Assembly (NCBI GenBank): GCA_900548795.1
Contig: URLT01000010.1
Coordinates: 1-30,419, forward strand
Reading direction: 5' to 3'
Origin: an uncultured Eubacteriales bacterium
GTDB lineage: Bacteria > Bacillota > Clostridia > Oscillospirales > Oscillospiraceae
DNA: 30,419 bases
Made by a program: the position numbers and the translations under genes. Within the stretch, counting starts at the first letter, position 1; the number at the start of each line of letters is the position of its first letter. The notes beneath the pieces were generated by a model. It worked only from the letters and a program-made list of their open reading frames with translations. It had not been told where the DNA came from and searched no databases. This document shows positions 24,001 to 30,419 of this stretch, piece after piece.

Positions 24001-24114
24001 TCAAAAGCTCTCCTCCGAGCCGACATGCGGCGGGCGGGCGCTCGTGCCGCAGGTGACGCAGTCGGTTCGGCCTTGCCCGCAGACCTGCCGCGCGGCTCGG
24101 AGAAGACGGCTCAA
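24001..24114 (-). CDS. Possible 37-aa cysteine-containing phage protein
   Basis: A short frame from TTG 24114 reads through CGQGRTDCVTCG (three cysteines) to GSEESF and a TGA at 24001. AAGGCGGGG lies just before the TTG, partly formed by the element flank. Composition is plausible for a small protein or for the end of a gene cut by insertion of mobile element copy 3. There is no family match. Confidence 0.3.
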   Translation of the reverse strand: MSRLLRAARQVCGQGRTDCVTCGTSARPPHVGSEESF

Positions 24115-24128
24115 AAACCCCGCCTTAG

Positions 24129-24288
24129 GGAACCTCTGAATCAATCGTCTGCGGCGTTCAGCGGGTCTTTTGCCCCAACTTATTGGTTTGAAAATCTTGA
24201 AATACGAAAAGGATTCCTGCGATTTCCAAACCTCAATTTGGAGACAAAATCCCTCGCTGACCGCTCTTGCAATTTAATCAGAGGTTCC
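24129..24288. mobile_element. MITE-like repeat, copy 3 (160 bp) inside the phage operon
   Basis: Terminal inverted repeats GGAACCTCTGA and TCAGAGGTTCC are flanked by TTAG at 24125-24128 and 24289-24292. The body is a long imperfect palindrome: the left TCAGCGGGTCTTTTGCCCC matches the reverse complement of the right arm (TCAGCGAGGGATTTTGTCTCC) with few changes, so its RNA would fold. It separates the protease/scaffold gene from the decoration and capsid genes, and the TAA stop of the protease gene is part of the TTAG flank. Confidence 0.88.
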
Positions 24289-24606
24289 TTAGATCAGATA
24301 AGCCGCGTCGAGCGCCTCCGTGCCGCCCTCGGCGGACGGAAGCTGGGTCTGCGGCGGGAAGAGCGCGGCGGCCTTCTGCTCCAGCGCGGCGCGCCAGCGC
24401 TTCAGCTCGGGCAGCTCCAGTGCCTCGCAGGCCTTGCGCAGCGTGGCCTCGTCCGCGCCGAGGTCGAGCACCAGCCCGAGCCGGACGACCTCGTCGAGCA
24501 GCCCCTTGCGGCATGCCGCGCCGAATTGCGCCGCAGCCTCCAGCTCGCGCAGACAGTCCTGCTGCTCCGGCGTGCCGGAGCGCGCGACCAGCTCCTTGAG
24601 CGTCAT
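24289..24606 (-). CDS. Nested scaffold-type ORF within the protease gene (internal start)
   Basis: In frame with the protease gene, ATG 24606 is preceded by GGAGGGAGGTGAACGC, with GGAGGTGA matching the anti-Shine-Dalgarno at seven-base spacing. It would give a 105-aa helical protein (MTLKELVARSGTPEQQDCLREL onward) equal to the C-terminal third of the protease. This is the known arrangement in which a scaffold is made both alone and fused to the protease, as with lambda C/Nu3. Confidence 0.55.
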   Translation of the reverse strand: MTLKELVARSGTPEQQDCLRELEAAAQFGAACRKGLLDEVVRLGLVLDLGADEATLRKACEALELPELKRWRAALEQKAAALFPPQTQLPSAEGGTEALDAAYLI

Positions 24607-25197
24607 GCGTTCACCTCCCTCCAGCGCCTTCGTCACGCCCGCCCGTCTCTGCGCGGGCACGGCGACGAAGGAAAATTCATAGGCGTCGGTCGGCTCGGAC
24701 AGCACGGCCAGACACGTCTGGCCGTCGTAGTGCAGCCCCTTGCGGTGCTCGCAGGCGCCGTAAGGCTGGCCGCAGATGCTGCACGTCGCCTTTGCCATGG
24801 CGCAGCCGACGGAGACCTCGCGGCGGATCCCGCCCTCGATGTCGGCGATCAGAGCGTCGTTCTTCTCCGTGCGCAGCATGTAGCACGAGGCGAGGATCCA
24901 CGCTTCGCCGCCGCTTGAGCAGACCTCTGTGTCATAGATCCGCGCGACCTGCTCTCGGGCTGACCAATCGTGATCGACGATCCCCGTTTTTCCGAGGAAC
25001 AGCTCCGCCAGACGGGGCAGCGCGGCGCGGTCAAAGCGCTCAAAATCGCGGTCAGGCTGATCGTCGCACAGGCGTGCCTGAAAGCGGTAGACCTGCTCGG
25101 CGCTCAGCGGGGATTTGCTGAAGCGGTTGATTTTTTCCAACTCCGCCGCGTCGGGCGTGCCTGCGCCGACCGCGCTTGCTTCCTTAAAGATCTTCAT
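24289..25197 (-). CDS. Phage prohead protease with C-terminal scaffold-like domain
   Basis: A 302-aa protein. The N-terminal 190 residues follow the HK97/U35 prohead protease pattern: KTGIVDHDWSAREQVARIYDTEV with likely catalytic His76, and IRREVSVGCA with likely nucleophile Ser129, then YEFSFVAVPAQRRAGV. A cysteine cluster (TCSICGQPYGACEH, 139-151) may bind metal. Residues 198-302 are helical and charged, like a delta/scaffold domain, and have their own ribosome site. ATG 25197 has AAGGGAG upstream and overlaps the portal gene by 14 bp. The enzyme would trim capsid scaffold during head maturation. Confidence 0.8.
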   Translation of the reverse strand: MKIFKEASAVGAGTPDAAELEKINRFSKSPLSAEQVYRFQARLCDDQPDRDFERFDRAALPRLAELFLGKTGIVDHDWSAREQVARIYDTEVCSSGGEAWILASCYMLRTEKNDALIADIEGGIRREVSVGCAMAKATCSICGQPYGACEHRKGLHYDGQTCLAVLSEPTDAYEFSFVAVPAQRRAGVTKALEGGERMTLKELVARSGTPEQQDCLRELEAAAQFGAACRKGLLDEVVRLGLVLDLGADEATLRKACEALELPELKRWRAALEQKAAALFPPQTQLPSAEGGTEALDAAYLI

Positions 25198-26329
25198 TCC
25201 TTGACTCCCTTCCCGGTTCGAGCTGCGCCGCCTGCGCGCGATAGAGCGCGGCGTGCGCCTCCTCGACCGAATCCTGCAGACTGATGTCGTCCCAGACGAT
25301 CTCCGGCCGGCAGCCGAAGCCGTGCAGCCGCAGCCAGAGCGTGCAGATCCGACTGAGCACCGGCTCGACGGCGCGCCGGATCGTCCAAAGCTCGGTGGTG
25401 AGCAGATCGGCCTGCTGCTGGCTCATGCGCTCGGTGCTCGACCAGTTCAGCCCCAGCAGAAAGGGCGGCAGACCGGTCTTGGCGACGAGCTGCTCCAAAA
25501 TCTGGCGCACCGGCACCTCCGAGTCCAGGATCTGCCCGTCCGAGCCGATCACGCGCACGGAGACGTCTCCGACGGCCACAAAATCGCGCACAACGCCGTT
25601 TTTTCCGTCCTGCATGGCTGCTGACCACTCGCTTGCGATGCTCTCGGCGCGCTCCGCTGCTCCGCCGCGCTCCAGACCGTCCGCCGTGGGCTTGCAGACG
25701 ACGGCATAGCGCACGTTTCCGGCGCGTTCCCAGTTCGTGCCGACGGTCTGATAGATCCTCAGCAGAATGTTGGTCAGAAACGGCATCGAGCGCAGAAGCG
25801 ACACGCCGTAGGGGTTGTCCGGCTCCGGATTCAGCGCCGTGAACAGCAGCAGATGCGGGTAGGGCAGGGGACGCAGCACGCCGTGCTCGTCGTAGGCGCA
25901 GAGCGTATAGTCCAGCGGGCTTGTCCCGGACTCGATCTGGATGCTCCGCACGTCGCCCCAGCAGACGGCGCGAATGTCATCTCCCGAGACGACGATCTCG
26001 CCGACGGCGCGGCCGTAGGTCAGCAGACTGTCGAGATACGTCGAAAGAAACCCGGCGATGCCGTGCTGGCCGTAGCCGACGGGGACGGTGCGCAGAAAGT
26101 CGTTCAGCTCCCGCTGACCCTGCGCGCATTCGGCGCGGAAGCCGCCGACCAGCCGCACCAGCTTGACGATGGCCGCGTCAAGGATCGGCACGGCCTCGCG
26201 CATGGTCTGATACAGCCGCGTTTCGCCCGCGCCGAGCGAAGCGTAGCTGCGCAGCGCGCCGAGCGCCTGACTCTGCCCGCACCGAAGCTGGGTGGCGGCG
26301 CCCGCCTCTGCGGGTCGTTTTTTCTTCAA
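25184..26329 (-). CDS. Phage portal protein
   Basis: A 381-aa protein forming the DNA entry ring of the capsid. Family features by eye: ETRLYQTMREAVPILDAAIVKLVRLVGGF near the N-terminus, GYGQHGIAGFLSTYLDSLLTYGRAVGEIV, the clip/stem region LLFTALNPEPDNPYGVSLLRSMPFLTNILLRIYQTVGTNWERAG, and the C-terminal SSTERMSQQQADLLTTELWTIRRAVEP helix typical of PBSX-type portals. The start is TTG at 26329, with GGGAGG seven bases upstream; the ATG at 26347 precedes that ribosome site and is unlikely. It sits directly after terL, as expected. Confidence 0.88.
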   Translation of the reverse strand: MKKKRPAEAGAATQLRCGQSQALGALRSYASLGAGETRLYQTMREAVPILDAAIVKLVRLVGGFRAECAQGQRELNDFLRTVPVGYGQHGIAGFLSTYLDSLLTYGRAVGEIVVSGDDIRAVCWGDVRSIQIESGTSPLDYTLCAYDEHGVLRPLPYPHLLLFTALNPEPDNPYGVSLLRSMPFLTNILLRIYQTVGTNWERAGNVRYAVVCKPTADGLERGGAAERAESIASEWSAAMQDGKNGVVRDFVAVGDVSVRVIGSDGQILDSEVPVRQILEQLVAKTGLPPFLLGLNWSSTERMSQQQADLLTTELWTIRRAVEPVLSRICTLWLRLHGFGCRPEIVWDDISLQDSVEEAHAALYRAQAAQLEPGRESRNEDL

Positions 26330-26353
26330 AATACTTCCTCCCTTCATTCAGGC

Positions 26354-27598
26354 TCACCGCGCCGGCCGCGAGACCGACCGTGCGGCCAGCGGCGTCTCCC
26401 GCGCGGTCAGCACGGTGGCGACAAAATAGCGCATGTCGTCCATGGCGTGGTCGTGCTCCTTGCGGACGACGTCCTTCCCCGCCTTCGGATCCCAGACGTA
26501 CTGCTCCGTCTCGCGCAGGCAGTCGGCGCAGGTGTCGCAGAGGACGAGCCGCCCGCTTTTGAGCAGATCCGAGGTTCTGCGGATGCCCGAGAGCACGTCA
26601 TTTTCGGCCTTGCGGACGTTCCAGCCGCGCCTGCGCAGAAGCTCCAGAAAGCTCGCCGCCGACGGGTCGACCACGACAGCCTCGATGTGCCGCCCACCGG
26701 CCAGCGCCTCCAGCGCGTCGGCGTATTCCGCGTCGGTCATCTGCCGCATTTCGCGCCGCGAGTCGAAATAAAACTCCTTCACGCGATACCAGACGCCGTT
26801 TTGCAGTCCCCAGAGACCGAACGACGCCGGGTTGACCGTCCCATAGTCGCAGGAGATGTACCAGCGCTCATAGTGGCCGGGCGGCGGAGGAGGCGCCTGC
26901 GAGGCGTCGAAGAAGTCATAGACGCGTCCCTCTGCGGCGACCCATTCTCCGAGGATAAAGCGCCGGTAAAACACCCCCGAGTAGAGCCGCTCGTAGCGCC
27001 GCCGGATGGCGGGGGAGAGCGACGGGTTGTCGGCCATGGTGAAGTGCAGATACAGGCAGTTGCGGCGCTCTGCGCCGAGGATCCACTCGTTGTAAAACCA
27101 GTGGCGCGGCCCCTCCGGGTTGCAGTTGAACCACAGGCGGCTCCCGCTCACGGAGCAGCGGGCGCAGGCCTGCTCGACAAAGCTGCGGGGCATCAGCGCG
27201 ACCTCGTCGAGCAGGATCCCGGCAAAGGTGATGCCTTGGATCAGCGCGGCGGAGCTTTCGTCCCGGCCGCCAAAGACATAAAAGTCGTTGCTTCGGCCGC
27301 GATAGGTCGCGCGCACGAGGTTTTCTGTCCGCCGCTCGCTCACCGAGAAGCCGAGCGCCTGCAATTTGGGCAGCAGCTCGGTCAGCACGTTGCGCCGCAG
27401 AGAGGCGATCGTTTTGCCGCAGATGCCGAAGCGCGCGCCGCGAAAGCTCGTGCACGCCCAGAGAAAGAAGCTCAGTCCCATGCTGAGCGTCTTGCCGGAG
27501 CGCACCGCCCCGTCGCAGATGATCGCCTCATACCGGCTGTCCGGGTGTGCCGGACGCCACCAGTTGAGCACGGTGCGCTGCTTTTTTGAGAACCTCAC
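26354..27598 (-). CDS. terL: Phage terminase large subunit (PBSX family)
   Basis: A 414-aa DNA-packaging motor with both activities visible. ATPase: Walker A GAVRSGKT (30-37) and Walker B GILLDEV with Asp131-Glu132, followed by the WFNCNPEGPRHWFY coupling segment (156-169). Nuclease: acidic residues Asp251 (SCDYGT), Asp311 (VVVDPSAASF) and Asp387/Asp388 (AMDDMRY) as in the RNase H-like domain. All key residues are present, so the enzyme looks intact. It starts at GTG 27598, overlapping the terS stop by four bases without a good ribosome site, so it is translationally coupled. Confidence 0.93.
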   Translation of the reverse strand: MRFSKKQRTVLNWWRPAHPDSRYEAIICDGAVRSGKTLSMGLSFFLWACTSFRGARFGICGKTIASLRRNVLTELLPKLQALGFSVSERRTENLVRATYRGRSNDFYVFGGRDESSAALIQGITFAGILLDEVALMPRSFVEQACARCSVSGSRLWFNCNPEGPRHWFYNEWILGAERRNCLYLHFTMADNPSLSPAIRRRYERLYSGVFYRRFILGEWVAAEGRVYDFFDASQAPPPPPGHYERWYISCDYGTVNPASFGLWGLQNGVWYRVKEFYFDSRREMRQMTDAEYADALEALAGGRHIEAVVVDPSAASFLELLRRRGWNVRKAENDVLSGIRRTSDLLKSGRLVLCDTCADCLRETEQYVWDPKAGKDVVRKEHDHAMDDMRYFVATVLTARETPLAARSVSRPAR

Positions 27599-28029
27599 TG
27601 CGCATCGTCGTCCTCTGCGGCGGCAAAGAACGCCTCGGCGCAGTCGCTCCCGCCGCTGCCGGCGCTCAGCAGCTCGGCGAGGGCGCGGATGCGGTCGACC
27701 AGCTTGACCTCCACCGTTCCCTTGTCGTTGCGCTTGACCTCGGCCAGCAGGCTCAGATCGAGCGCATCGAGATCGGGCGCGTCAAGCAGCACGAGCTTGA
27801 CGCAGTCGTTGGCGCGCCCGAAGGCAAGCTGTGCCAGCCGCCGCACGACGTCCGCCCGGCAGACGTCGCACTGCTCGCGCTGCAGAGCGAGCTCCTTGCG
27901 AACGCCCGCGGTCGTCAGCAGCCGCACGCCGTCCGTGCGTCCGACGGCCGCGGCTGCGGCGTCGGCGTCGAAGCAGCGCAGCCATGCTGCGGCAAAGCGC
28001 CGCTTCAGCGCCTCTTCCTTGTTGTCCAT
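27595..28029 (-). CDS. terS: Phage terminase small subunit-like protein
   Basis: This 144-aa protein is the first gene of the phage module. It has an N-terminal helix-turn-helix-like DNA-recognition region (KEEALKRRFAAAWLRCFDADAAAAAVGR, then DGVRLLTTAGVRKEL), followed by CDVCRADVVRRLAQLAFGRAND, the usual oligomerisation region, and an acidic C-terminal tail (AEDDDAQ) that in related phages contacts TerL. ATG 28029 has AAAGGAG upstream. Only 24 bases separate it from the spoIIID terminator, leaving no room for a visible promoter. Confidence 0.82.
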   Translation of the reverse strand: MDNKEEALKRRFAAAWLRCFDADAAAAAVGRTDGVRLLTTAGVRKELALQREQCDVCRADVVRRLAQLAFGRANDCVKLVLLDAPDLDALDLSLLAEVKRNDKGTVEVKLVDRIRALAELLSAGSGGSDCAEAFFAAAEDDDAQ

Positions 28030-28053
28030 TCTGTCACTCCTTTCCGAGGGGCG

Positions 28054-28085
28054 AAAAAAATCGCGCCCCTTCAACCAAGGGCGCG
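28054..28085 (-). terminator. Terminator between spoIIID and the phage module
   Basis: Minus strand: CGCGCCC (28085-28079) pairs with GGGCGCG (28068-28062) around a 10-base loop and runs into ATTTTTTT (28061-28054). Confidence 0.9.
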
Positions 28086-28127
28086 AAACAGGCAGAAATT
28101 GCCTTCGTTCGTACAACAAAAAACAAA

Positions 28128-28379
28128 TTATTTTTCTTTTCGGTATTTTTTCTGTGTCGCAAGGCCGCCGCGAATGTGCCGTTCGGCCTTATTTCGCGCC
28201 AAAACGACCTGCACCTGCCGAAAAAGCGCGAGATTGCAGGCCTGCAGCCGTTCGCTCAGATCCTTGTGCACGGTGGACTTGCTCACGCCGAAGGCGGCGG
28301 CAGCGGCGCGGACGGTCGCCTGATGCTCGATCACGTACACAGCCAAATCGCAGGCTCGTTGCTCGATGGTTTCGTTCAT
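28128..28379 (-). CDS. spoIIID: Stage III sporulation protein D (transcriptional regulator)
   Basis: An 83-aa DNA-binding protein. The start MNETIEQRACDLAVYVIE, the helix-turn-helix FGVSKSTVHKDLSERL (30-45) and the C-terminal NKAERHIRGGLATQKKY (63-79) match SpoIIID closely. In Bacillus and clostridia it acts in the mother cell, activating or repressing SigE and SigK genes during endospore formation. ATG 28379 is chosen because GGGGAGG lies eight bases upstream and the earlier frame lacks similarity. A terminator follows. The divergent neighbour is a dipeptidase gene. Its presence is the best evidence for a spore-forming lineage. Confidence 0.95.
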   Translation of the reverse strand: MNETIEQRACDLAVYVIEHQATVRAAAAAFGVSKSTVHKDLSERLQACNLALFRQVQVVLARNKAERHIRGGLATQKKYRKEK

Positions 28380-28440
28380 ATGACCAACCTCCCCAAGGTA
28401 AACGCCGGTCGCGGCGTCTGCCGAGCTGTGCGTCCAAAAC

Positions 28441-28470
28441 AGAATATGCGCGCAGACGGGGCGTTTATGA
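28441..28470 (-). promoter_or_regulatory. Candidate SigE-type promoter for spoIIID
   Basis: Minus strand: TCATAAA (28470-28464) and CATATTCT (28448-28441) at 15-bp spacing resemble the SigE -35 and CATACA-T -10 elements. No SigA-type promoter is seen here. Weak evidence. Confidence 0.4.
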
Positions 28471-28471
28471 C

Positions 28472-28500
28472 TTGCCTGACGGGGAAAACTGTGGTATGAT
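28472..28500 (+). promoter_or_regulatory. Promoter of dipeptidase gene
   Basis: -35 TTGCCT (28472-28477), 17-bp spacer, -10 TATGAT (28495-28500) with an extended TG upstream. It is back to back with the spoIIID promoter region. Confidence 0.8.
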
Positions 28501-28523
28501 AACGGCAAAGGAGGCGGATTGCC

Positions 28524-29942
28524 ATGAATGTTTTGACTGATTTAGAGCCGCAGGGCGTGATGCGCTGGTTCGAGGCGCTCTGCGCCATTCCGCACGGCTC
28601 GCGCGACACGAAGCGCGTGAGCGATTTCTGCGTGGCGTTTGCAAAGGAGCGCGGCCTGCGCTGCGTGCAGGACGAGAGCAACAACGTCGTGATCTATGCT
28701 CCGGCCACCGCCGGCTACGAGAAGCACCCGACCGTGATCCTTCAGGGGCATCTGGACATGGTCTGCGAAAAGGAGCCGGACTGCGACTTGGATTTTGCAA
28801 GGGACGGTCTGCGCCTTGCGCATGACGAGAACGATATTTTTGCCGAGGGCACGACGCTCGGCGGCGACGACGGCATCGCCGTGGCCTATGCTCTGGCGAT
28901 CTTGGATGACCCGAGCATCCCGCACCCGCCGCTCGAGGTCGTCTTTACGGTCGACGAGGAGATCGGGATGCTCGGCGCGGCCGCGATGGATATGTCCGTC
29001 CTGTCCGGGCGCGTGCTGCTCAACTGCGATTCCGAGGATGAGGGCATCCTGACCGTGAGCTGCGCCGGCGGCGCGACCTCCGCGCTGACGAAGCCCTTCG
29101 GCACGGAGCAGACGGACGCGCCGGGCTGGCGCGTCGGTGTGCGCGGGCTGAACGGCGGCCACAGCGGCGTCGAGATTAACCGGGGCCGCGCCAACGCCAG
29201 CAAGACCCTTGCCGCTGTGCTTGGGGCGCTGCCCGTGCGCCTCTCTGCGATCAACGGCGGCAGCAAGGACAATGCGATCCCGCGCACCTGCGAGGCGCTG
29301 CTGACGAGCGACGCGCCCGATTTTGCCGCCCGGTTCTCCGAGGCGGCCGAGGCGGTTCGGAAAACGCTCCCCGCAGGCGAGACGGGCGCGGAGTTTTACT
29401 GCGAGCCGGCGCCGGTCGGGCGCGTCCTGCTTGCGCAGGATTCCGAGGCGCTGCTGGCGCTTCTGAACGCCGTGCCGAACGGCGTGCAGGCCATGAGCGC
29501 GGACATCGAGGGGCTGGTGCAGACCTCCTTGAACCTCGGCATCCTGAAAACCGAGGGCGACCGCGCGTGCCTGACCTTCTCCGTGCGCAGCAGCGTCAAC
29601 GCGGAAAAAACGGCGCTGATCGAGCATCTTGCCGAGCTCGGCGAGCGCTACGGCGCGGCCTATTCCGAAAGCGGCGCCTATCCCGCGTGGGAATACCGCA
29701 AGCAGTCGCCCCTGCGCCAGACCATGATCTCGTGCTACGAGCGGCTCTATGGGAAAAAGCCGGTCGTCGAGGCCATCCACGCCGGTCTGGAGTGCGGCAT
29801 CTTCTCCGACCGCCTGCCCGGTCTGGACGCCGTCTCCTTCGGCCCGCAGATGCAGGACATTCACACCACGCGCGAGCGCCTCAGCATCGACTCGACCCGC
29901 CGCACGTGGGACTATCTGCTTGCCGTGCTGGCCGCGCTCTGA
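28524..29942 (+). CDS. pepD: Aminoacyl-histidine dipeptidase / cytosol nonspecific dipeptidase (M20C)
   Basis: A 472-aa di-zinc metallopeptidase of the PepD/M20 family that hydrolyses dipeptides in the cytosol. Metal and catalytic motifs are visible: GHLDMV with His76 and Asp78, TLGGDDGIA with Asp115/116 (bridging aspartate), DEEIGMLGA with Glu145/146, NCDSED with Asp169, and the late HTTRERLS histidine. HAGLECGIF near residue 420 is also conserved. A dimerisation domain sits between about 190 and 390. ATG 28524 has AAAGGAGG nine bases upstream. It is transcribed alone and divergently from spoIIID. Confidence 0.94.
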   Translation: MNVLTDLEPQGVMRWFEALCAIPHGSRDTKRVSDFCVAFAKERGLRCVQDESNNVVIYAPATAGYEKHPTVILQGHLDMVCEKEPDCDLDFARDGLRLAHDENDIFAEGTTLGGDDGIAVAYALAILDDPSIPHPPLEVVFTVDEEIGMLGAAAMDMSVLSGRVLLNCDSEDEGILTVSCAGGATSALTKPFGTEQTDAPGWRVGVRGLNGGHSGVEINRGRANASKTLAAVLGALPVRLSAINGGSKDNAIPRTCEALLTSDAPDFAARFSEAAEAVRKTLPAGETGAEFYCEPAPVGRVLLAQDSEALLALLNAVPNGVQAMSADIEGLVQTSLNLGILKTEGDRACLTFSVRSSVNAEKTALIEHLAELGERYGAAYSESGAYPAWEYRKQSPLRQTMISCYERLYGKKPVVEAIHAGLECGIFSDRLPGLDAVSFGPQMQDIHTTRERLSIDSTRRTWDYLLAVLAAL

Positions 29943-29952
29943 TCCGGCTCGA

Positions 29953-30000
29953 AAAACGTAAAAAATCGGCGCAGTCTCGATTTATGAGACTGCGCCGATT
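29953..30000 (-). terminator. Terminator of metG, between convergent genes
   Basis: A perfect 15-bp stem (29964-29978 with 29986-30000, AATCGGCGCAGTCTC and its complement) with a 7-base loop. On the minus strand it is followed by T-rich TTTTTACGTTTTT; on the plus strand the following sequence is not T-rich. Confidence 0.9.
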
Positions 30001-30034
30001 GTCGTTGATCGGGACAGAAAAGAGGGAACCCGTG

Positions 30035-30418
30035 TTATACCAATCTCGAGCCTGCCGGGATGCGGTCGTCCAGCATGAGCAGGTGCAGCTTGTCGCCGCG
30101 CTCGGCCGACAGCAGCATCCCGCAGCTCTCCTGCCCCATCATCTTGCGCGGGGGCAGATTCGTCACGGCGACGAGCGTCTTGCCGAGCAGCTCCTCGGGC
30201 TTATAATACTTCGCGATGCCCGAGAGGATCTGGCGCGGCTTGTCCGTGCCGTCGTTGAGCGTGAATTTCAGCAGCTTCTCGGATTTCTTGACCGGCTCGC
30301 AGGTCAAGACCTTGACGACCGTCATTTCGACCTTGCAGAATTCGTCGAAGCTCACGGGCGGCAGCGGCTCGGCGAGCGGCGCCTCCTCGGGCTGCTTGGG
30401 CTTTGCCGTCAGCGCCTC
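30035..30418 (-). CDS. metG: Methionyl-tRNA synthetase, C-terminal tRNA-binding domain (partial)
   Basis: This is the last 127 residues of a protein that continues past the right edge. VSFDEFCKVEMTVVKVLTCEPVKKSEKLLKFTLNDG and QILSGIAKYYKPEELLGKTLVAVTNLPPRKMMGQESCGMLL are the EMAP/Trbp111-like OB-fold appended to bacterial MetRS. The frame is open to the window end and a proline/glutamate-rich linker (KPKQPEEAPLAEPLPP) precedes the domain, which favours MetG over a free-standing CsaA or Trbp protein. The GTG at 30355 is therefore internal. Confidence 0.88.
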   Translation of the reverse strand, partial: EALTAKPKQPEEAPLAEPLPPVSFDEFCKVEMTVVKVLTCEPVKKSEKLLKFTLNDGTDKPRQILSGIAKYYKPEELLGKTLVAVTNLPPRKMMGQESCGMLLSAERGDKLHLLMLDDRIPAGSRLV

Positions 30419-30419
30419 C

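Noticed and set aside
20489..24288. att sites flanking the phage module (copies 2 and 3 as direct repeats)
   Set aside because: Copy 3 lies inside the module rather than at its end, copy 1 is elsewhere, and the copies behave as dispersed transposable elements.
1..30419. CRISPR array, tRNA or rRNA genes
   Set aside because: No regularly spaced repeats and no recognisable RNA gene sequence were seen by eye; a tRNA scan could not be run.

Overview
The window looks like a high-GC (clearly above 60% by eye), endospore-forming Clostridia chromosome, probably Oscillospirales-like. The lineage call is inference from three things: a spoIIID gene, strong AGGAGG ribosome sites with frequent TTG and GTG starts, and Firmicutes-type gene families. 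No tRNA, rRNA, CRISPR array or integrase was recognised.

Layout: (1) 1-4485 (+), the end of a BMP-family lipoprotein, a double-ABC ATPase and two permeases form a nucleoside-type importer. (2) 4560-10526 (-): a DUF2974 hydrolase is translationally coupled to a MATE exporter, and upstream of them lies trpS, a polyprenyl-phosphate HexNAc-1-P transferase and UDP-GlcNAc 2-epimerase, i.e. entry into a surface glycopolymer pathway. (3) 10622-13364 (+): a 160-bp mobile repeat, an XRE/TPR regulator, a perfect 42-bp palindrome and an MFS exporter. (4) 13456-16553 (-): a GntR - ABC ATPase - permease/DUF6449 stress-type transporter operon whose last gene is frameshifted. (5) 16587-17192: a 68-aa protein and a ribbon-helix-helix protein transcribed divergently across a palindrome. 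(6) 17667-20346 (-): a phosphodiester glycosidase and a processive GT2 glycosyltransferase, each with its own promoter.

(7) 20699-28029 (-): a compact phage head and neck module (terS, terL, portal, protease with a nested scaffold, decoration protein, major capsid, connector and tail-completion proteins). It ends at a strong terminator and has no recognisable sheath, tape measure, baseplate, lysis, integrase or repressor gene. It lies directly behind spoIIID, separated only by spoIIID's terminator and without a visible promoter of its own. (8) 28128-30419: spoIIID (-), a divergent PepD-type dipeptidase (+) and the C-terminal end of metG (-).

Three copies of one MITE-like element (two of 160 bp, one of 109 bp) lie in the window. 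Two have matching 4-bp flanks, CTTG/CTTG and TTAG/TTAG. One sits against the -35 box of the XRE regulator and another interrupts the phage operon. These insertions, the capsid module next to spoIIID, the nested scaffold start and the 42-bp palindrome are the features most worth a second look.
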